64,000 nucleotides of DNA from a candidate division TM6 bacterium GW2011_GWF2_32_72 (lineage in GTDB: Bacteria; Babelota; Babeliae; Babelales; GWF2-32-72): contig LBON01000004.1 in NCBI GenBank assembly GCA_000989525.1, positions 9,356 through 73,355 of the forward strand, in the 5' to 3' direction. Position numbers and translations under genes: made by a program. Position 1 is the stretch's first letter. Every line of letters begins with the position of its first letter. Under the pieces are notes generated by a model. That model was not told where the DNA came from. It worked only from the letters and a program-made list of their open reading frames with translations, and ran no database searches. This document shows positions 45,905 to 55,863 of the stretch, in pieces.

Positions 45905-46366
45905 CTAATTTTTCGATAAAATTGAAGAAACCTCAAATCCAAATTTTTCATAAAACTTAATTAAACCACAAAGGTCTAAAGCTCCAGATTCCGTTGCGTC
46001 ACAGGATACTGCAAAAACTTTAATGTTATTAATATCATATCCTTCTTTTTTCAAAATTCTTAAACTAAATTGTATCAACGTTGTTGCATAACCCATATTT
46101 CTAAAATTCGGATAGGTGCAAAGCCAAGTCAAACTTAACCCAGTCGAAAATAAAATATAGTTGGCCTCAACAATCTTTTTTTCTTTTTCGAAAAGATTAA
46201 ATTCAAAATTAACTCTGTCACTTTCCACATTCTTTTTTAAATCAACGCGCAAACTTTCTTTCAGCGTCCAAGATTCAATTTCTGGATGAGGGCGCACTAG
46301 AATAATTTTTTCACTTGCCAGAATAAACTCAAAAATTAAAGCCAAACTTAAAATTATATTTTTCAT
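45905..46366 (-). CDS. Exported GNAT N-acetyltransferase (copy 2)
   Basis: 153 residues, starting at the ATG at 46366 which follows GGAGTTG; an in-frame TTG six bases upstream is less likely. A signal peptide (NIILSLALIFEFILAS) precedes a GNAT domain: LTWLCTYPNFRNMGYATTLIQF contains the acetyl-CoA loop RNMGYA, and LIKFYEKFGFEV is the C-terminal motif. Layout matches copy 1 (45327-45797), and the two are head-to-tail in the same direction with about 107 bases between, consistent with an old tandem duplication, although sequence identity outside the motifs is low. Substrate unknown. Confidence 0.78.
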   Translation of the reverse strand: MKNIILSLALIFEFILASEKIILVRPHPEIESWTLKESLRVDLKKNVESDRVNFEFNLFEKEKKIVEANYILFSTGLSLTWLCTYPNFRNMGYATTLIQFSLRILKKEGYDINNIKVFAVSCDATESGALDLCGLIKFYEKFGFEVSSILSKN

Positions 46367-46461
46367 AATCAACTCCTATTTATTGAATTATTGAATAAAT
46401 TTTAAAAGAAGTTTAAGCTAAATCAAGCATTTATTCAGCATTAACATGAAAAAAGGTGTCT

Positions 46462-47484
46462 ATGGAAGAAATTAAAGGATTTGATCTCATCAATTTACAA
46501 GAAATTCCCATTGAAGAAACATCTTTAGATTTTGTTCCAAAAGCTTTTGATGACTATCTTGGACAAAAAGATTTAAAAGAAAAATTAAAAATCTACACAC
46601 AAGCTGCAAAAATGCGCAAAGAACCGCTTGATCACATGTTATTATTCGGGCCTCCTGGCCTTGGAAAAACAACCCTTTCTCAAATCATGGCATCTGTAAT
46701 GGAAGTAAACATAAAAATATGTTGTGGCCCACTTCTTGAAAGAACTGGTGATCTTGTTGCAATACTTTCTGGACTTGAGCCTCGCAGCATTTTATTTATT
46801 GATGAAATTCACAGAATGCCAACAGTTGTTGAAGAAATTTTATACAACGCGATGGAACATTTTAAAATAGATGTCATTATCGGACAAGGGGCTGGGGCCA
46901 AATCAATAACACTTCCTGTAAGTCCGTTTACATTAATTGGAGCAACAACAAAAGCCGGTATGATTTCCGCCCCTCTCAGAACACGATTTGGAATAACAGA
47001 ACGTCTTGATTTTTACGAACCAGAAGATTTAGCAAAAATTATCAAACAAAGTTCAAAATTTTTACAATTTTCCATCACAGATGAAGCCGCTCTGAAAATA
47101 GGCATCTGCTCAAGAGGAACCCCTCGAATAGCAAAAAAACTTTTACGCAGAGTGCGTGATTATGTTCAAGTTCAAAATAAAAGTTCAATAGACATTCAAG
47201 AAACAGAAAAAGCTTTAGAATTTTTAGGAATAGACAAAAATGGTCTTTCAACAATTGATAATTTATTACTACAACAAATCATAGAAAAATTTAATGGTGG
47301 CCCAGTAGGACTAGAAACTTTAGCATCTATAATTGGAGAAGATAAAGACACCATTGAAGATGTTTATGAACCGTACTTGTTACGTCTAGGTTACTTAGAA
47401 AAGACACCTCGCGGTCGACAAATTCCTAGTAAAATGCAAACAAAATTAAAACAAAAATTCGTCGGTCAAATTAGCTTACTGTAA
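46462..47484 (+). CDS. ruvB: Holliday junction branch-migration helicase RuvB
   Basis: AAA+ motor that drives RuvA-dependent branch migration in recombination. The 340 residues have Walker A LFGPPGLGKTTLS, Walker B ILFIDEIHRM, sensor 1 LIGATTKAGMI, the arginine finger in PLRTRFGI, and the C-terminal winged helix (PRGRQIPSKM). A GTG at 46456 is in frame, but the ATG at 46462 follows AAAAAAGG at better spacing. An N-terminal extension of about 20 residues precedes the usual start. ruvA and ruvC are not adjacent, unlike the standard ruvAB operon. Confidence 0.96.
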   Translation: MEEIKGFDLINLQEIPIEETSLDFVPKAFDDYLGQKDLKEKLKIYTQAAKMRKEPLDHMLLFGPPGLGKTTLSQIMASVMEVNIKICCGPLLERTGDLVAILSGLEPRSILFIDEIHRMPTVVEEILYNAMEHFKIDVIIGQGAGAKSITLPVSPFTLIGATTKAGMISAPLRTRFGITERLDFYEPEDLAKIIKQSSKFLQFSITDEAALKIGICSRGTPRIAKKLLRRVRDYVQVQNKSSIDIQETEKALEFLGIDKNGLSTIDNLLLQQIIEKFNGGPVGLETLASIIGEDKDTIEDVYEPYLLRLGYLEKTPRGRQIPSKMQTKLKQKFVGQISLL

Positions 47485-47505
47485 CCATTTTTTCTAAACA
47501 AATTA

Positions 47506-47533
47506 TTGACATATTATCCTTTGAAAAAATAAT
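47506..47533 (+). promoter_or_regulatory. Sigma-70-like promoter for the phosphatase gene
   Basis: Consensus TTGACA (47506-47511), 16-base spacer, AATAAT (47528-47533, five of six). The gene starts 32 bases downstream after an AAAGGAAG ribosome-binding site. Confidence 0.6.
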
Positions 47534-47565
47534 TTAATGAATAAACCATATTTTAAAGGAAGATT

Positions 47566-49008
47566 ATGCAATTATTTAAATCTGCTCTCATTCATTGTTT
47601 TATCGTTTCAACAATAAATATATTTAGCATTGAACCAACGCTAGATAAAACAATAGAATATACAGACTCTTTACTGTATCCAACTAAAGAAACCTTAAAA
47701 TACTATCGCCCATTTACACCACTTTTTCCAACATACAATGATTTCAAAGATGAAATTTCAAAATTTATAACACAAAACAAACGCCAAGCCGCGCAAGCAA
47801 TAACAGTAAATCCTGGAAGTAAAATATATTTTGTTGGTGACTTGCACGCAGATCTTCATAGTTTAACGGCTATGCTTAAATCACTCAAAAGCACGAATCA
47901 GCGCGATGATAATTATAAATTAATAAACAAAGACACTTTTCTTGTTTTTTTAGGCGATTATGTCGATAGAGGCTGGTATGATGAACAGGTTTTACACATT
48001 CTTTTAAAATTAAAAAATGCAAATCCGAAACGAGTTTTTTTACTCCGTGGCAACCATGAAGATATAACCTATCAATTAGAACATATGAGCACAGAACAAC
48101 CAGAATCTAAATTCATTCCCAGAGAAGACAAAAAAATAGGTCATGCTATAAACATATTTCAAATAAAAAGAGACGATGACAATTATCTCAAAAACATATC
48201 CAATCTTTTAACAGAGCTAAATAACTTATATGAACATCTATCACTAGTACTTTACATCGGTATTAAAGGACCTAATAAAACAACTAATTTTGTTCAGTGT
48301 AATCATGGCGGTATTGATTTAGCATATAACCCCACAAACTTATTAAGCAAAGCTGTTCAAAATACAAACATTTTACAAACAGAAAAAATTCAAGAAGATA
48401 ATAATTTTATTTTAAATGGAGTAGATGCTAATCAATATATTATGGTTAAAAAAGACCCTTTTTATAGATTTTGCTGGGGAGATTTTAAACCCAGCGATTT
48501 GATCCTTCAGTATACAGGTAGGCTCTATAGCTACAACCAACCTATTCTTGAACAATATTTTGAAAAAATTTCTACAAATGATAATAAAATCGTCGGTCTT
48601 ATACGGGGTCATCAACATGATTTAACAAGCCAAACAGAACAAGGACAAATTAAACCAGAAAATGAGCAAGGTTATGATAGAAAATGGATCAGCAACAAAT
48701 TACCATTAGGTCTAACTACTATTGTTAGCAGCAATTTGTTTAAAAATCCCGTACTTTCAAATAAAGACATATTTACTTTTTGCCTATTAATTCCTCAAAC
48801 CAATCTAAAAGACTGGAACTTACAATGCTTTACTGGCATACCAAAACCCACAAAAAACTTTGAAAGTTTTTATCAAGAAATCAATGCTAACAGTACAAAA
48901 AACATCTCAAAACGAATAGCCGAAGACATAATCGAAGATATTGATGAAGATAGTGATAATGAGCACTCTAATAAAACACAGTCCCCAAAAAAACTTAAAC
49001 TAAATTAA
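47566..49008 (+). CDS. Exported PPP-family (eukaryotic-type) Ser/Thr protein phosphatase
   Basis: 480 residues with an N-terminal signal (LFKSALIHCFIVSTINIF). The complete PPP metallophosphatase set is present: FVGDLHADLHS (91-94 GDLH), FLGDYVDRGW (130-136), LLRGNHED (161-165), the later CNHGGIDLAY and LIRGHQHD, giving all metal and phosphate ligands. PPP enzymes remove phosphate from Ser/Thr, or sometimes small molecules. The C-terminal ~30 residues switch to an acidic run (EDIIEDIDEDSDNEHS) and finish SPKKLKLN, which resembles a basic nuclear-localisation signal. It has its own promoter. Export plus this tail makes it a candidate effector acting in a eukaryotic host; neither host nor substrate can be seen here. 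Confidence 0.85.
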   Translation: MQLFKSALIHCFIVSTINIFSIEPTLDKTIEYTDSLLYPTKETLKYYRPFTPLFPTYNDFKDEISKFITQNKRQAAQAITVNPGSKIYFVGDLHADLHSLTAMLKSLKSTNQRDDNYKLINKDTFLVFLGDYVDRGWYDEQVLHILLKLKNANPKRVFLLRGNHEDITYQLEHMSTEQPESKFIPREDKKIGHAINIFQIKRDDDNYLKNISNLLTELNNLYEHLSLVLYIGIKGPNKTTNFVQCNHGGIDLAYNPTNLLSKAVQNTNILQTEKIQEDNNFILNGVDANQYIMVKKDPFYRFCWGDFKPSDLILQYTGRLYSYNQPILEQYFEKISTNDNKIVGLIRGHQHDLTSQTEQGQIKPENEQGYDRKWISNKLPLGLTTIVSSNLFKNPVLSNKDIFTFCLLIPQTNLKDWNLQCFTGIPKPTKNFESFYQEINANSTKNISKRIAEDIIEDIDEDSDNEHSNKTQSPKKLKLN

Positions 49009-49148
49009 GCCAACCTTTTAAAAAATAAACAGTAAAAATCACATAATTATCTTAAAAATGTCAAAGTCGACATAATTAAAACAAAAAGATAATATGATTT
49101 TATAAAATTAAAAAAAATAAAATCAAAATTAAACTTGGAGTTTTTACT

Positions 49149-49862
49149 ATGTCTGGACATTCTAAATGGGCCAATATTAAACATAAAAAAGCAAAAGAAG
49201 ATGCAAAAAAAGGTAAAGTTTTTACCAAAATGATCAAAGAAATAACAATCTTGGCAAAAGAATGTGGCGGAGAGCCTGCATCAAGCCCAAGGCTTAAAAC
49301 CTTAATCGAAAAGGCTAAAGCCGCAAACATGCCATCAGAAAACATAACAAGAGCTATAAAAAAAGGCACAGGCGAACTTCCTGGAGTTAATTATGAAGCT
49401 CAAAATTATGAAGGATATGGTCCATACGGAGTTGCTGTTATTGTTCAAACACTTACTGATAATAAAAATCGAACTGTTTCTGATATGCGCAGAATATTTA
49501 CTCGTGGCGGAGGTAGCCTAGCAGAAACTGGAGCTGTTGGATGGATGTTCGAAACAAAAGGGGTTGTAAAATTAACAGGAAAAACAACAGAAGATGCTCT
49601 TCTTGAATCACTCCTAGATTTTGAAATTGAAGATATCAGTAAATACGAAGACACTTTTACAATTATTTGTGATCCAAAATCAGTCGATCAAGTTAAAAAA
49701 GCCGTTGAAGCACAAGGCTTAAAAGTTGAAAGCACAGAAATTGAACCCGTTCCCAAAAACATGTCTGAATTAAATGACGAGCAAGCAGAAAAGGTTGTCG
49801 CATTTTTAGAAGAATTAGAAGAAAATGACGACGTTCAAAATGTTTATTCAAACCTTGCTTAA
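49149..49862 (+). CDS. yebC: YebC/PmpR-family protein
   Basis: 237 residues matching the family from the first residue: SGHSKWANIKHKKAKEDAKKG, SPRLKTLIEKAKAANMPSENI, the GYGPYGVAVIVQTLTDNKNRT block, and GAVGWMFETKGVV. YebC-family proteins were described as transcriptional regulators and more recently as ribosome-associated factors easing translation of proline-rich stretches. The ATG follows TTGGAG. It is 12 bases from yicC and probably in the same transcript. No truncation or altered motif was noted. Confidence 0.95.
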   Translation: MSGHSKWANIKHKKAKEDAKKGKVFTKMIKEITILAKECGGEPASSPRLKTLIEKAKAANMPSENITRAIKKGTGELPGVNYEAQNYEGYGPYGVAVIVQTLTDNKNRTVSDMRRIFTRGGGSLAETGAVGWMFETKGVVKLTGKTTEDALLESLLDFEIEDISKYEDTFTIICDPKSVDQVKKAVEAQGLKVESTEIEPVPKNMSELNDEQAEKVVAFLEELEENDDVQNVYSNLA

Positions 49863-49874
49863 AAGGAATTAAAA

Positions 49875-50762
49875 ATGTTACTAAGTATGACCGGATTTGC
49901 ATCAACAGACTTCACACTTGAATTACCAAATGGCAGTCGAGCAAATGGCACAATCTCTTTAAAAACTCTTAACTCAAAATTTTTTGAATGTAATTGCAGA
50001 ATTCCTCAATCAATATCTCAACTTGAAACAGAAATTATCTCATTACTTAAAAAAGATTTAAAAAGAGGTTATACATCCCTGGTCATCCACTTAGATAATC
50101 CAAATATTCTTAAATGCAAAATCACACCCGCTCTTTCTACTATTCAAGGATATATAGATGCAATTAATGAGATTAAAAATAAAACAAATATAAATGGTGA
50201 TTTAACAGTTTCCGATCTTTTTAAAATTCAAAATATTTTTGTTGCAGCAGAAGAACCCCTAGATGAAGAATGCAAACAACAATTATTCAAAGCAATATCC
50301 GAAACAGTAACAATGGTTCAAAAAGCAAGAGCCTTAGAAGGCGACGCTCTTAAAATTGACTTAGAAACTCGTCTTACAAAATTAACCGAACATGCAAAAC
50401 AAGCACAGGCTCTAACCAAATCATTAATTGAAAGCAAACGCAAAGAATTTGAAGACGCGACATCTCTAGATCAAAGCGAAGAACTATTGGAAACCAAAAA
50501 ATCTATTTTGCTAGCACTACTTGATAAAATAGATACTCACGAAGAAAGCATAAGATTTGATAGCCATCTAAAAACACTAAAAAGTGTTCTTACCTCGGCT
50601 ATAGAAGAAAAAGGAAAAAAAATAGATTTTATTTTACAAGAACTAACTCGTGAAACAAATACTATGGCTGCAAAATGTTCTGATGCTGAAATCAGTAAAT
50701 TAGCTATCGATATAAAAGTTGAATTAGAAAAAATGAGAGAACAAACTCAAAATATCGTTTAA
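49875..50762 (+). CDS. yicC: YicC-family endoribonuclease-like protein
   Basis: 295 residues beginning LLSMTGFAS, with SLKTLNSKFFECNCRIP and a Lys/Leu-rich middle; the C-terminal DUF1732 region ends EEKGKKIDFILQELTRETNTMAAKCSD, a highly conserved YicC block. E. coli YicC has been reported to be an endoribonuclease involved in small-RNA decay. The start has AAAAGGAAT upstream. It follows yebC and ends before a bidirectional terminator. In many bacteria yicC precedes gmk; here it does not. Confidence 0.93.
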   Translation: MLLSMTGFASTDFTLELPNGSRANGTISLKTLNSKFFECNCRIPQSISQLETEIISLLKKDLKRGYTSLVIHLDNPNILKCKITPALSTIQGYIDAINEIKNKTNINGDLTVSDLFKIQNIFVAAEEPLDEECKQQLFKAISETVTMVQKARALEGDALKIDLETRLTKLTEHAKQAQALTKSLIESKRKEFEDATSLDQSEELLETKKSILLALLDKIDTHEESIRFDSHLKTLKSVLTSAIEEKGKKIDFILQELTRETNTMAAKCSDAEISKLAIDIKVELEKMREQTQNIV

Positions 50763-50782
50763 AAAAAACAAATTCATTCAAC

Positions 50783-50812
50783 AAAAAAGCTCCGAAATAT
50801 TCGGAGCTTTTT
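50783..50812. terminator. Bidirectional intrinsic terminator
   Basis: AAAAAAGCTCCGA / TCGGAGCTTTTTT stem with a short loop between the convergent yicC and the gene at 50882-52255. Confidence 0.88.
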
Positions 50813-50881
50813 TTATTGAAAGCTTCGGCACTTAGAAATTATTCATATATAGCCTGTAAAACACATCGCAAATTAAGCAAT

Positions 50882-52255
50882 TCAATTTCTAATAAATCGC
50901 ACTTTATTAAACACCACAGGACTAATGCGAGATAACGATTGTTTTTTTGCTTCAATCTTGGCATGCCCATCTTGCATCAACCACTCGCCAACAATATTAT
51001 CAACAAGCTCATTTAATTCATTTTCAAATGCCTTTTGAGTCTCCTCTGGCATTAAACTATATTGAAAAATTTTAATATTATTTTTGGGATCAAAAAAAGA
51101 TGGGAATAAAACCAAACGCCCTTGGATCAAATCAAGCATTTGCATATCATTACTAAAGCAATTTCCAGACCCATTTATATAACACCCAAGCAGATTCTTT
51201 AAAGAACTTTTAACCATTTTTCCTGGTCCTTGTTTTCCAACTTGAACAATATCAAATCGTGCTTCATTTTCGTTTAACGATAATCTAGCCGCTCTAGGTT
51301 TATTTTGATCCATAAAATCTTTAAATTTTTTATTTTCATAAATTTCAAATAATGTGCCTGAAGCATCTGATAAAAAAACGTAATCGTCTATTTTTTCTTT
51401 TGGTATAAAAATTTGGTTCAAAATTCCATAATATTTATTTATATTATCCGATTCACCAAATAAAGAATATATAATTGGTGTACCAGCTGGTCTATTCAAA
51501 TATTTATCAATTAATGCAAATAATCTTTCATATGCATTGTGATTCATATCCCATGAATTTAAAAAAAATTTTAATTTTTCAAAAATCACTTGTTGTTGCC
51601 AAGTCATTCCACCCAACCAAAAACCAAAGCTACAATCTTTTGCATTTTTTAATTCACTATTTAAATAATTACCAAATAAAGCATAATTCACAGACATTTT
51701 CATATCCTGCAAAGCTTCCTGTTCTGTTTCATAGTGCTCATCACTTTCCTCTTTAAATTTTTGAATCCCTCGCGCTTCTTCAAATAGGCTACTTTCATCA
51801 TCGCTAGAAGAATCCATCATTCCGGCAAAGTCCCAATCAGAAAATCCAAAGGCTCCAATAGAATCTTTTAAATATTTTTTCATTTCAAGCATACAAGGAC
51901 GCAATTCCTTGGGTCTAAAAAAAACAAAATCTCCTTGTGAATTAACTTGATTTAACTCTTTTTCAATTCTTTCATACAAAGTATAAAGAATTTTTAAAAA
52001 AGCTGGCCCAGCATTATATAAAACAAAATGTGTTTCTTCCAAATCTTTTTCTTTTTTAATAATTTGTTGAACTTTATCATCAAGCAAACCGAAAGGATAA
52101 TCGTATTTTTCAGAAAAATCCTCTAAAATCTCATCATACTTCTCATCAATAACTTCCATATGAGCTTCAGACTGCGTACGATTCATAAATGATTCAGTTT
52201 CTTTGAAAAAAAGAGCACCCAAAAACAACAAAACCACTAAAAAAAACCTTTGCAT
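50882..52255 (-). CDS. Exported hypothetical protein
   Basis: 457 residues. A signal peptide (FFLVVLLFLGALFFKETES) is followed by an acidic, aromatic-rich body with no recognised domain (for example FSDWDFAGMMDSSSDDESS and FGFWLGGMTWQQQ). The C-terminal part contains AKIEAKKQSLSRISPVVFNK. The start has AAAGGAAAT just before the ATG. It is monocistronic, convergent with yicC and divergent from dnaE, about 137 bases away. Only export and overall size can be stated. Confidence 0.66.
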   Translation of the reverse strand: MQRFFLVVLLFLGALFFKETESFMNRTQSEAHMEVIDEKYDEILEDFSEKYDYPFGLLDDKVQQIIKKEKDLEETHFVLYNAGPAFLKILYTLYERIEKELNQVNSQGDFVFFRPKELRPCMLEMKKYLKDSIGAFGFSDWDFAGMMDSSSDDESSLFEEARGIQKFKEESDEHYETEQEALQDMKMSVNYALFGNYLNSELKNAKDCSFGFWLGGMTWQQQVIFEKLKFFLNSWDMNHNAYERLFALIDKYLNRPAGTPIIYSLFGESDNINKYYGILNQIFIPKEKIDDYVFLSDASGTLFEIYENKKFKDFMDQNKPRAARLSLNENEARFDIVQVGKQGPGKMVKSSLKNLLGCYINGSGNCFSNDMQMLDLIQGRLVLFPSFFDPKNNIKIFQYSLMPEETQKAFENELNELVDNIVGEWLMQDGHAKIEAKKQSLSRISPVVFNKVRFIRN

Positions 52256-52392
52256 AAATTTCCTTTCTAAAAAATAAATCTTTTAACTCATCAACTTCTA
52301 GCACCAATTAAAAAATAGACTCAACAAAATTGTTTTTTTTAGCTAAAATTTAAACACTGTCCGATAAAATTTAAACCGTAAACTAAAAAAAT

Positions 52393-55300
52393 ATGTCAGA
52401 AAAACACTTTACTCATTTACATCTTCATACCGATTTTTCACTTCTTGATGGAGCAATAACTTTAGATAACTACATCAAATATGGAAAAGAACACAATTTT
52501 AAAGCCTTAGGTATTTCTGATCATGGAAACATTTTTGGCGGTGTAAAGTTTTTTCAAAAATGCAAAAAGGCCGGCATAAAGCCTATTCTTGGGATGGAAG
52601 GTTATTTCACTCCGGATGTGTCATTAAAAGAAGTAAATGAAAACAAACGTTATTTCCATTCGTTATTAATTGTTCAAAATCAAATTGGATATAAAAATTT
52701 ATGCAAGTTAATTTCTTTTGCATTTCAGAAAGGCTTCTATTTCAAGCCACGATTTGATTACAGCGCTCTAGAAAAATATTCTGAAGGTTTAATTGTCAGC
52801 TCAGCTTGTCTTGGTGGGCACATTCCCCAGCTTTTAATAGAAAATAAAGATGCGGAAGCAATGCAACAAATTGACTGGTTTTTAAAAATTTTTGGTGAAG
52901 AAAGATTTTATCTTGAAGTTCAACCACCTTTTATTGAAGCAGATGGCAAGGAAATACAAAAATTTGTTAATGATAAAATTTTTAATATCGCACAACAAAA
53001 AGGTTTAAAAACAATTGCAACATGTGATGCTCACTATCTTAAACTACAAGACAGAGAAGCACATGAAATAATGCTAGCTATTCAAACAAGATGCAAAATG
53101 TCAGATCCAGAAAGAATGAGTTTTGGAAACTGCCACACATATGCAAGAACACAAGAAGAAATGCTAGAAATTTTTAAAGACCACCCGGAAGCTGTTTGGA
53201 ATACAGGAGCCCTTGCAGATTCATGTAAATTTGAATATGAAACAGGAAAACTATTTTTACCTAAATTTGAAATCCCAGAAAACGATACTCCAGAATCTTT
53301 TTTTCAAAAACTTTGCCGAGTCGGACTTCAAGAATTAATTGATTACGACGCCATACCAAAAAATGAAGAAAAAAAATATTGGGACAGATTAGAATTAGAA
53401 ATTGATTTAATTATCAAAATGGGTTTTGTTGGATATTTTTTAATTGTTGGTGATTTTATTCAATGGGGTAAAAAAAATAATATTCCCATAGGACCAGGCC
53501 GAGGGTCTGCAGCTGGTTCTTTAGTTGCCTGGGCCTTAAAAATTACCAATATAGATCCTCTTAAATACAACCTACTTTTTGAAAGATTTTTAAATCCAGA
53601 ACGTGTCTCCATGCCTGATATCGATATAGATTTTTGCATCGAAGGCCGTGAAAAAGTTATTAATTACGTTAAAGATAAATATGGTCATGATAAAGTTTGC
53701 CAAATTATCACATTTGGAACTATGGCAGCCAAAGGTGTTCTAAAAGATGTCGCCCGTGCATTAGGATTTCCATTTGAAGATTCTAATGCTCTTACAAATC
53801 TTGTTCCAGAACAACTTAAAATCACATTAAAAGAAGCAATTGAACAAGAGCCAAAATTACAAGAAATGATTAATTCAAATCCGCAAGTTAAAGAACTTTT
53901 TGATGTATCATTCAAACTTGAAGGACTAACTAGACATGCATCTAAACATGCTGCAGGGATAGTTATTTCACCAGAACCTATAGATGAAGTTTTACCTCTG
54001 TATGTTCCCGCAAAAACAACCGAACTTGTTGCTCAATATGCAATGACGGAGCTTGAAAGTATCGGCTTTTTAAAAATGGATTTTTTAGGTTTAAAAAACT
54101 TAACATTAATCGACCGCGCGCTCAAAATGATCGAAACAAATCATGGTATAAATATAAACATCGACAAAATCCCTCTTGATGATCCAAAAGCATTTCAACT
54201 TCTTTGCGAAGGAAAAACAACAGGTGTATTCCAGTTAGAATCTGGCGGATTAAAAGAAGTTCTACGCAAATTACAACCTGACAAATTTGAAGATATTATC
54301 GCTGTAAACGCGCTTTACAGACCAGGGCCTCTTGGCTCGGGGATGGTCGATGATTTTATTGAAAGAAGACATGGCAGACAAAAAATCACTTATCAATTCA
54401 AAGAGCTTGAACCTGTATTAGATGAAACTTACGGTGTTATTGTTTATCAAGAACAGGTTATGAAAATTGCAACTGCAATTGCTGGATACACATTGGGCGA
54501 ATCTGACATTTTACGCCGAGCAATGGGTAAGAAAAAAGCAGAAGTCATGGTTGAACAAAAAAAGATTTTTGTTGAAAAATCAATCGCTCGAAATTTTGAT
54601 GAAAAAAAGGCCGGTGAACTATTTGATCTAATGGCTTATTTTGCCGGTTATGGTTTTAACAAATCTCACTCAGCTGCGTATGCACTAATTGCCTATCAAA
54701 CAGCCTATTTAAAAGCTAATTATCCTGCCGAATTTTTAGCATGTTTAATATCATTAGAAGCAACCAACCCAGAAAAAATGACTGAATATTTACAAGAAGC
54801 AAAAGACTGGAACATCGAAATTCTTCCTCCAGACATAAATAAATCACAAGTTCTATTTACAGCTATTAATGGCAAAATTTTGTTCGGGCTTCAAGGAATC
54901 AAAAATGTTGGCCTCGCGGCACTAGAAAATATTGTTATAGAACAACAAAAAAAACCTTTCAGAGATATTTTAGATTTTTGTAAACGAGTTGATCTTCGTA
55001 CCGCAAATAAACGTGTTATTGAAAGTTTAATAGCTGCCGGCGCAACAGACTCTCTTCCTGGTTATAGATCTCAAAAATATGCCGAACTTGAAAAAATAAT
55101 TAATATGGCCGTGGAGCAAAAAACCGCAGAAAGCACCGGCCAAATGGGCCTATTTGGAATGGGCGTTAAACCCAAAGGGGAAGAAGGAAACTGTTATACT
55201 TTTCAATCACAACCAGAATGGACTGACAAAGAAAAACTAGAAAAAGAAAAAGAGATGATCGGCTTCTACATAAGCTCACACCCTCTTGAAGGCTACAAAA

Positions 55301-55863
55301 AACAAACACGCAGATTACAACTTTCGTCTTTCCAAGAGCTTATTGAACAAGTCAAAAGCAAAAAATTAAAGCAAGAACCAATTGTCACAGCATACGGGTT
55401 GTTAAAAAGCAAACGTGCGATCACAACAAAAAAAGGCGATCCAATGGCATTTATTCAACTGGAAGATGAAACATCTAAATGCGAAGTGATTTTATTTCCA
55501 AAAACATTCAAAAAATATGAACAATGGCTTGACGACTATCAAATATTTGTTGTTAAAGGCGCCTTAGACTTAACTTCAGAAACTCTTTGCAAAATTAAAG
55601 CAAATGAATTCATCCCAATCGAACTATTTTTTGAACAGTGGCCACAAATGGAAAACGTAACATTAACGCTGCCGGCAAACTTCAGCCCTGCAAAATTAGA
55701 TGAATTAAAAAACAGCTTCCAACGCGGCAAAGCATCATTAGATTTTAAATTTTTAGAAAATGGAAAAACTCTTAAATTAGCAACCAGACAACTAGTTTCA
55801 GTAAATGAAGAATTTGTACTTGATCTTGAAAAAGAAAAAATTTCTGTAAAAATTAAATGCTAA
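52393..55863 (+). CDS. dnaE: DNA polymerase III alpha subunit
   Basis: Catalytic subunit of the replicative polymerase. The 1156 residues begin with the PHP domain (FTHLHLHTDFSLLDGA, GISDHGN), carry the active-site aspartates in MPDIDIDFCIEGRE and a conserved GPGRGSAAGSLVAW, the thumb and fingers regions (YRPGPLGSGMVDDFIERRHG, FNKSHSAAYALIAYQTA), helix-hairpin-helix and an OB-fold region near 960-1060 (AYGLLKSKRA..). Length matches E. coli DnaE (1160). It overlaps the convergent TPR-like gene by 4 bases at the stop. dnaA and dnaE are far apart and other polymerase III genes are not in the window. Confidence 0.97.
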   Translation: MSEKHFTHLHLHTDFSLLDGAITLDNYIKYGKEHNFKALGISDHGNIFGGVKFFQKCKKAGIKPILGMEGYFTPDVSLKEVNENKRYFHSLLIVQNQIGYKNLCKLISFAFQKGFYFKPRFDYSALEKYSEGLIVSSACLGGHIPQLLIENKDAEAMQQIDWFLKIFGEERFYLEVQPPFIEADGKEIQKFVNDKIFNIAQQKGLKTIATCDAHYLKLQDREAHEIMLAIQTRCKMSDPERMSFGNCHTYARTQEEMLEIFKDHPEAVWNTGALADSCKFEYETGKLFLPKFEIPENDTPESFFQKLCRVGLQELIDYDAIPKNEEKKYWDRLELEIDLIIKMGFVGYFLIVGDFIQWGKKNNIPIGPGRGSAAGSLVAWALKITNIDPLKYNLLFERFLNPERVSMPDIDIDFCIEGREKVINYVKDKYGHDKVCQIITFGTMAAKGVLKDVARALGFPFEDSNALTNLVPEQLKITLKEAIEQEPKLQEMINSNPQVKELFDVSFKLEGLTRHASKHAAGIVISPEPIDEVLPLYVPAKTTELVAQYAMTELESIGFLKMDFLGLKNLTLIDRALKMIETNHGININIDKIPLDDPKAFQLLCEGKTTGVFQLESGGLKEVLRKLQPDKFEDIIAVNALYRPGPLGSGMVDDFIERRHGRQKITYQFKELEPVLDETYGVIVYQEQVMKIATAIAGYTLGESDILRRAMGKKKAEVMVEQKKIFVEKSIARNFDEKKAGELFDLMAYFAGYGFNKSHSAAYALIAYQTAYLKANYPAEFLACLISLEATNPEKMTEYLQEAKDWNIEILPPDINKSQVLFTAINGKILFGLQGIKNVGLAALENIVIEQQKKPFRDILDFCKRVDLRTANKRVIESLIAAGATDSLPGYRSQKYAELEKIINMAVEQKTAESTGQMGLFGMGVKPKGEEGNCYTFQSQPEWTDKEKLEKEKEMIGFYISSHPLEGYKKQTRRLQLSSFQELIEQVKSKKLKQEPIVTAYGLLKSKRAITTKKGDPMAFIQLEDETSKCEVILFPKTFKKYEQWLDDYQIFVVKGALDLTSETLCKIKANEFIPIELFFEQWPQMENVTLTLPANFSPAKLDELKNSFQRGKASLDFKFLENGKTLKLATRQLVSVNEEFVLDLEKEKISVKIKC

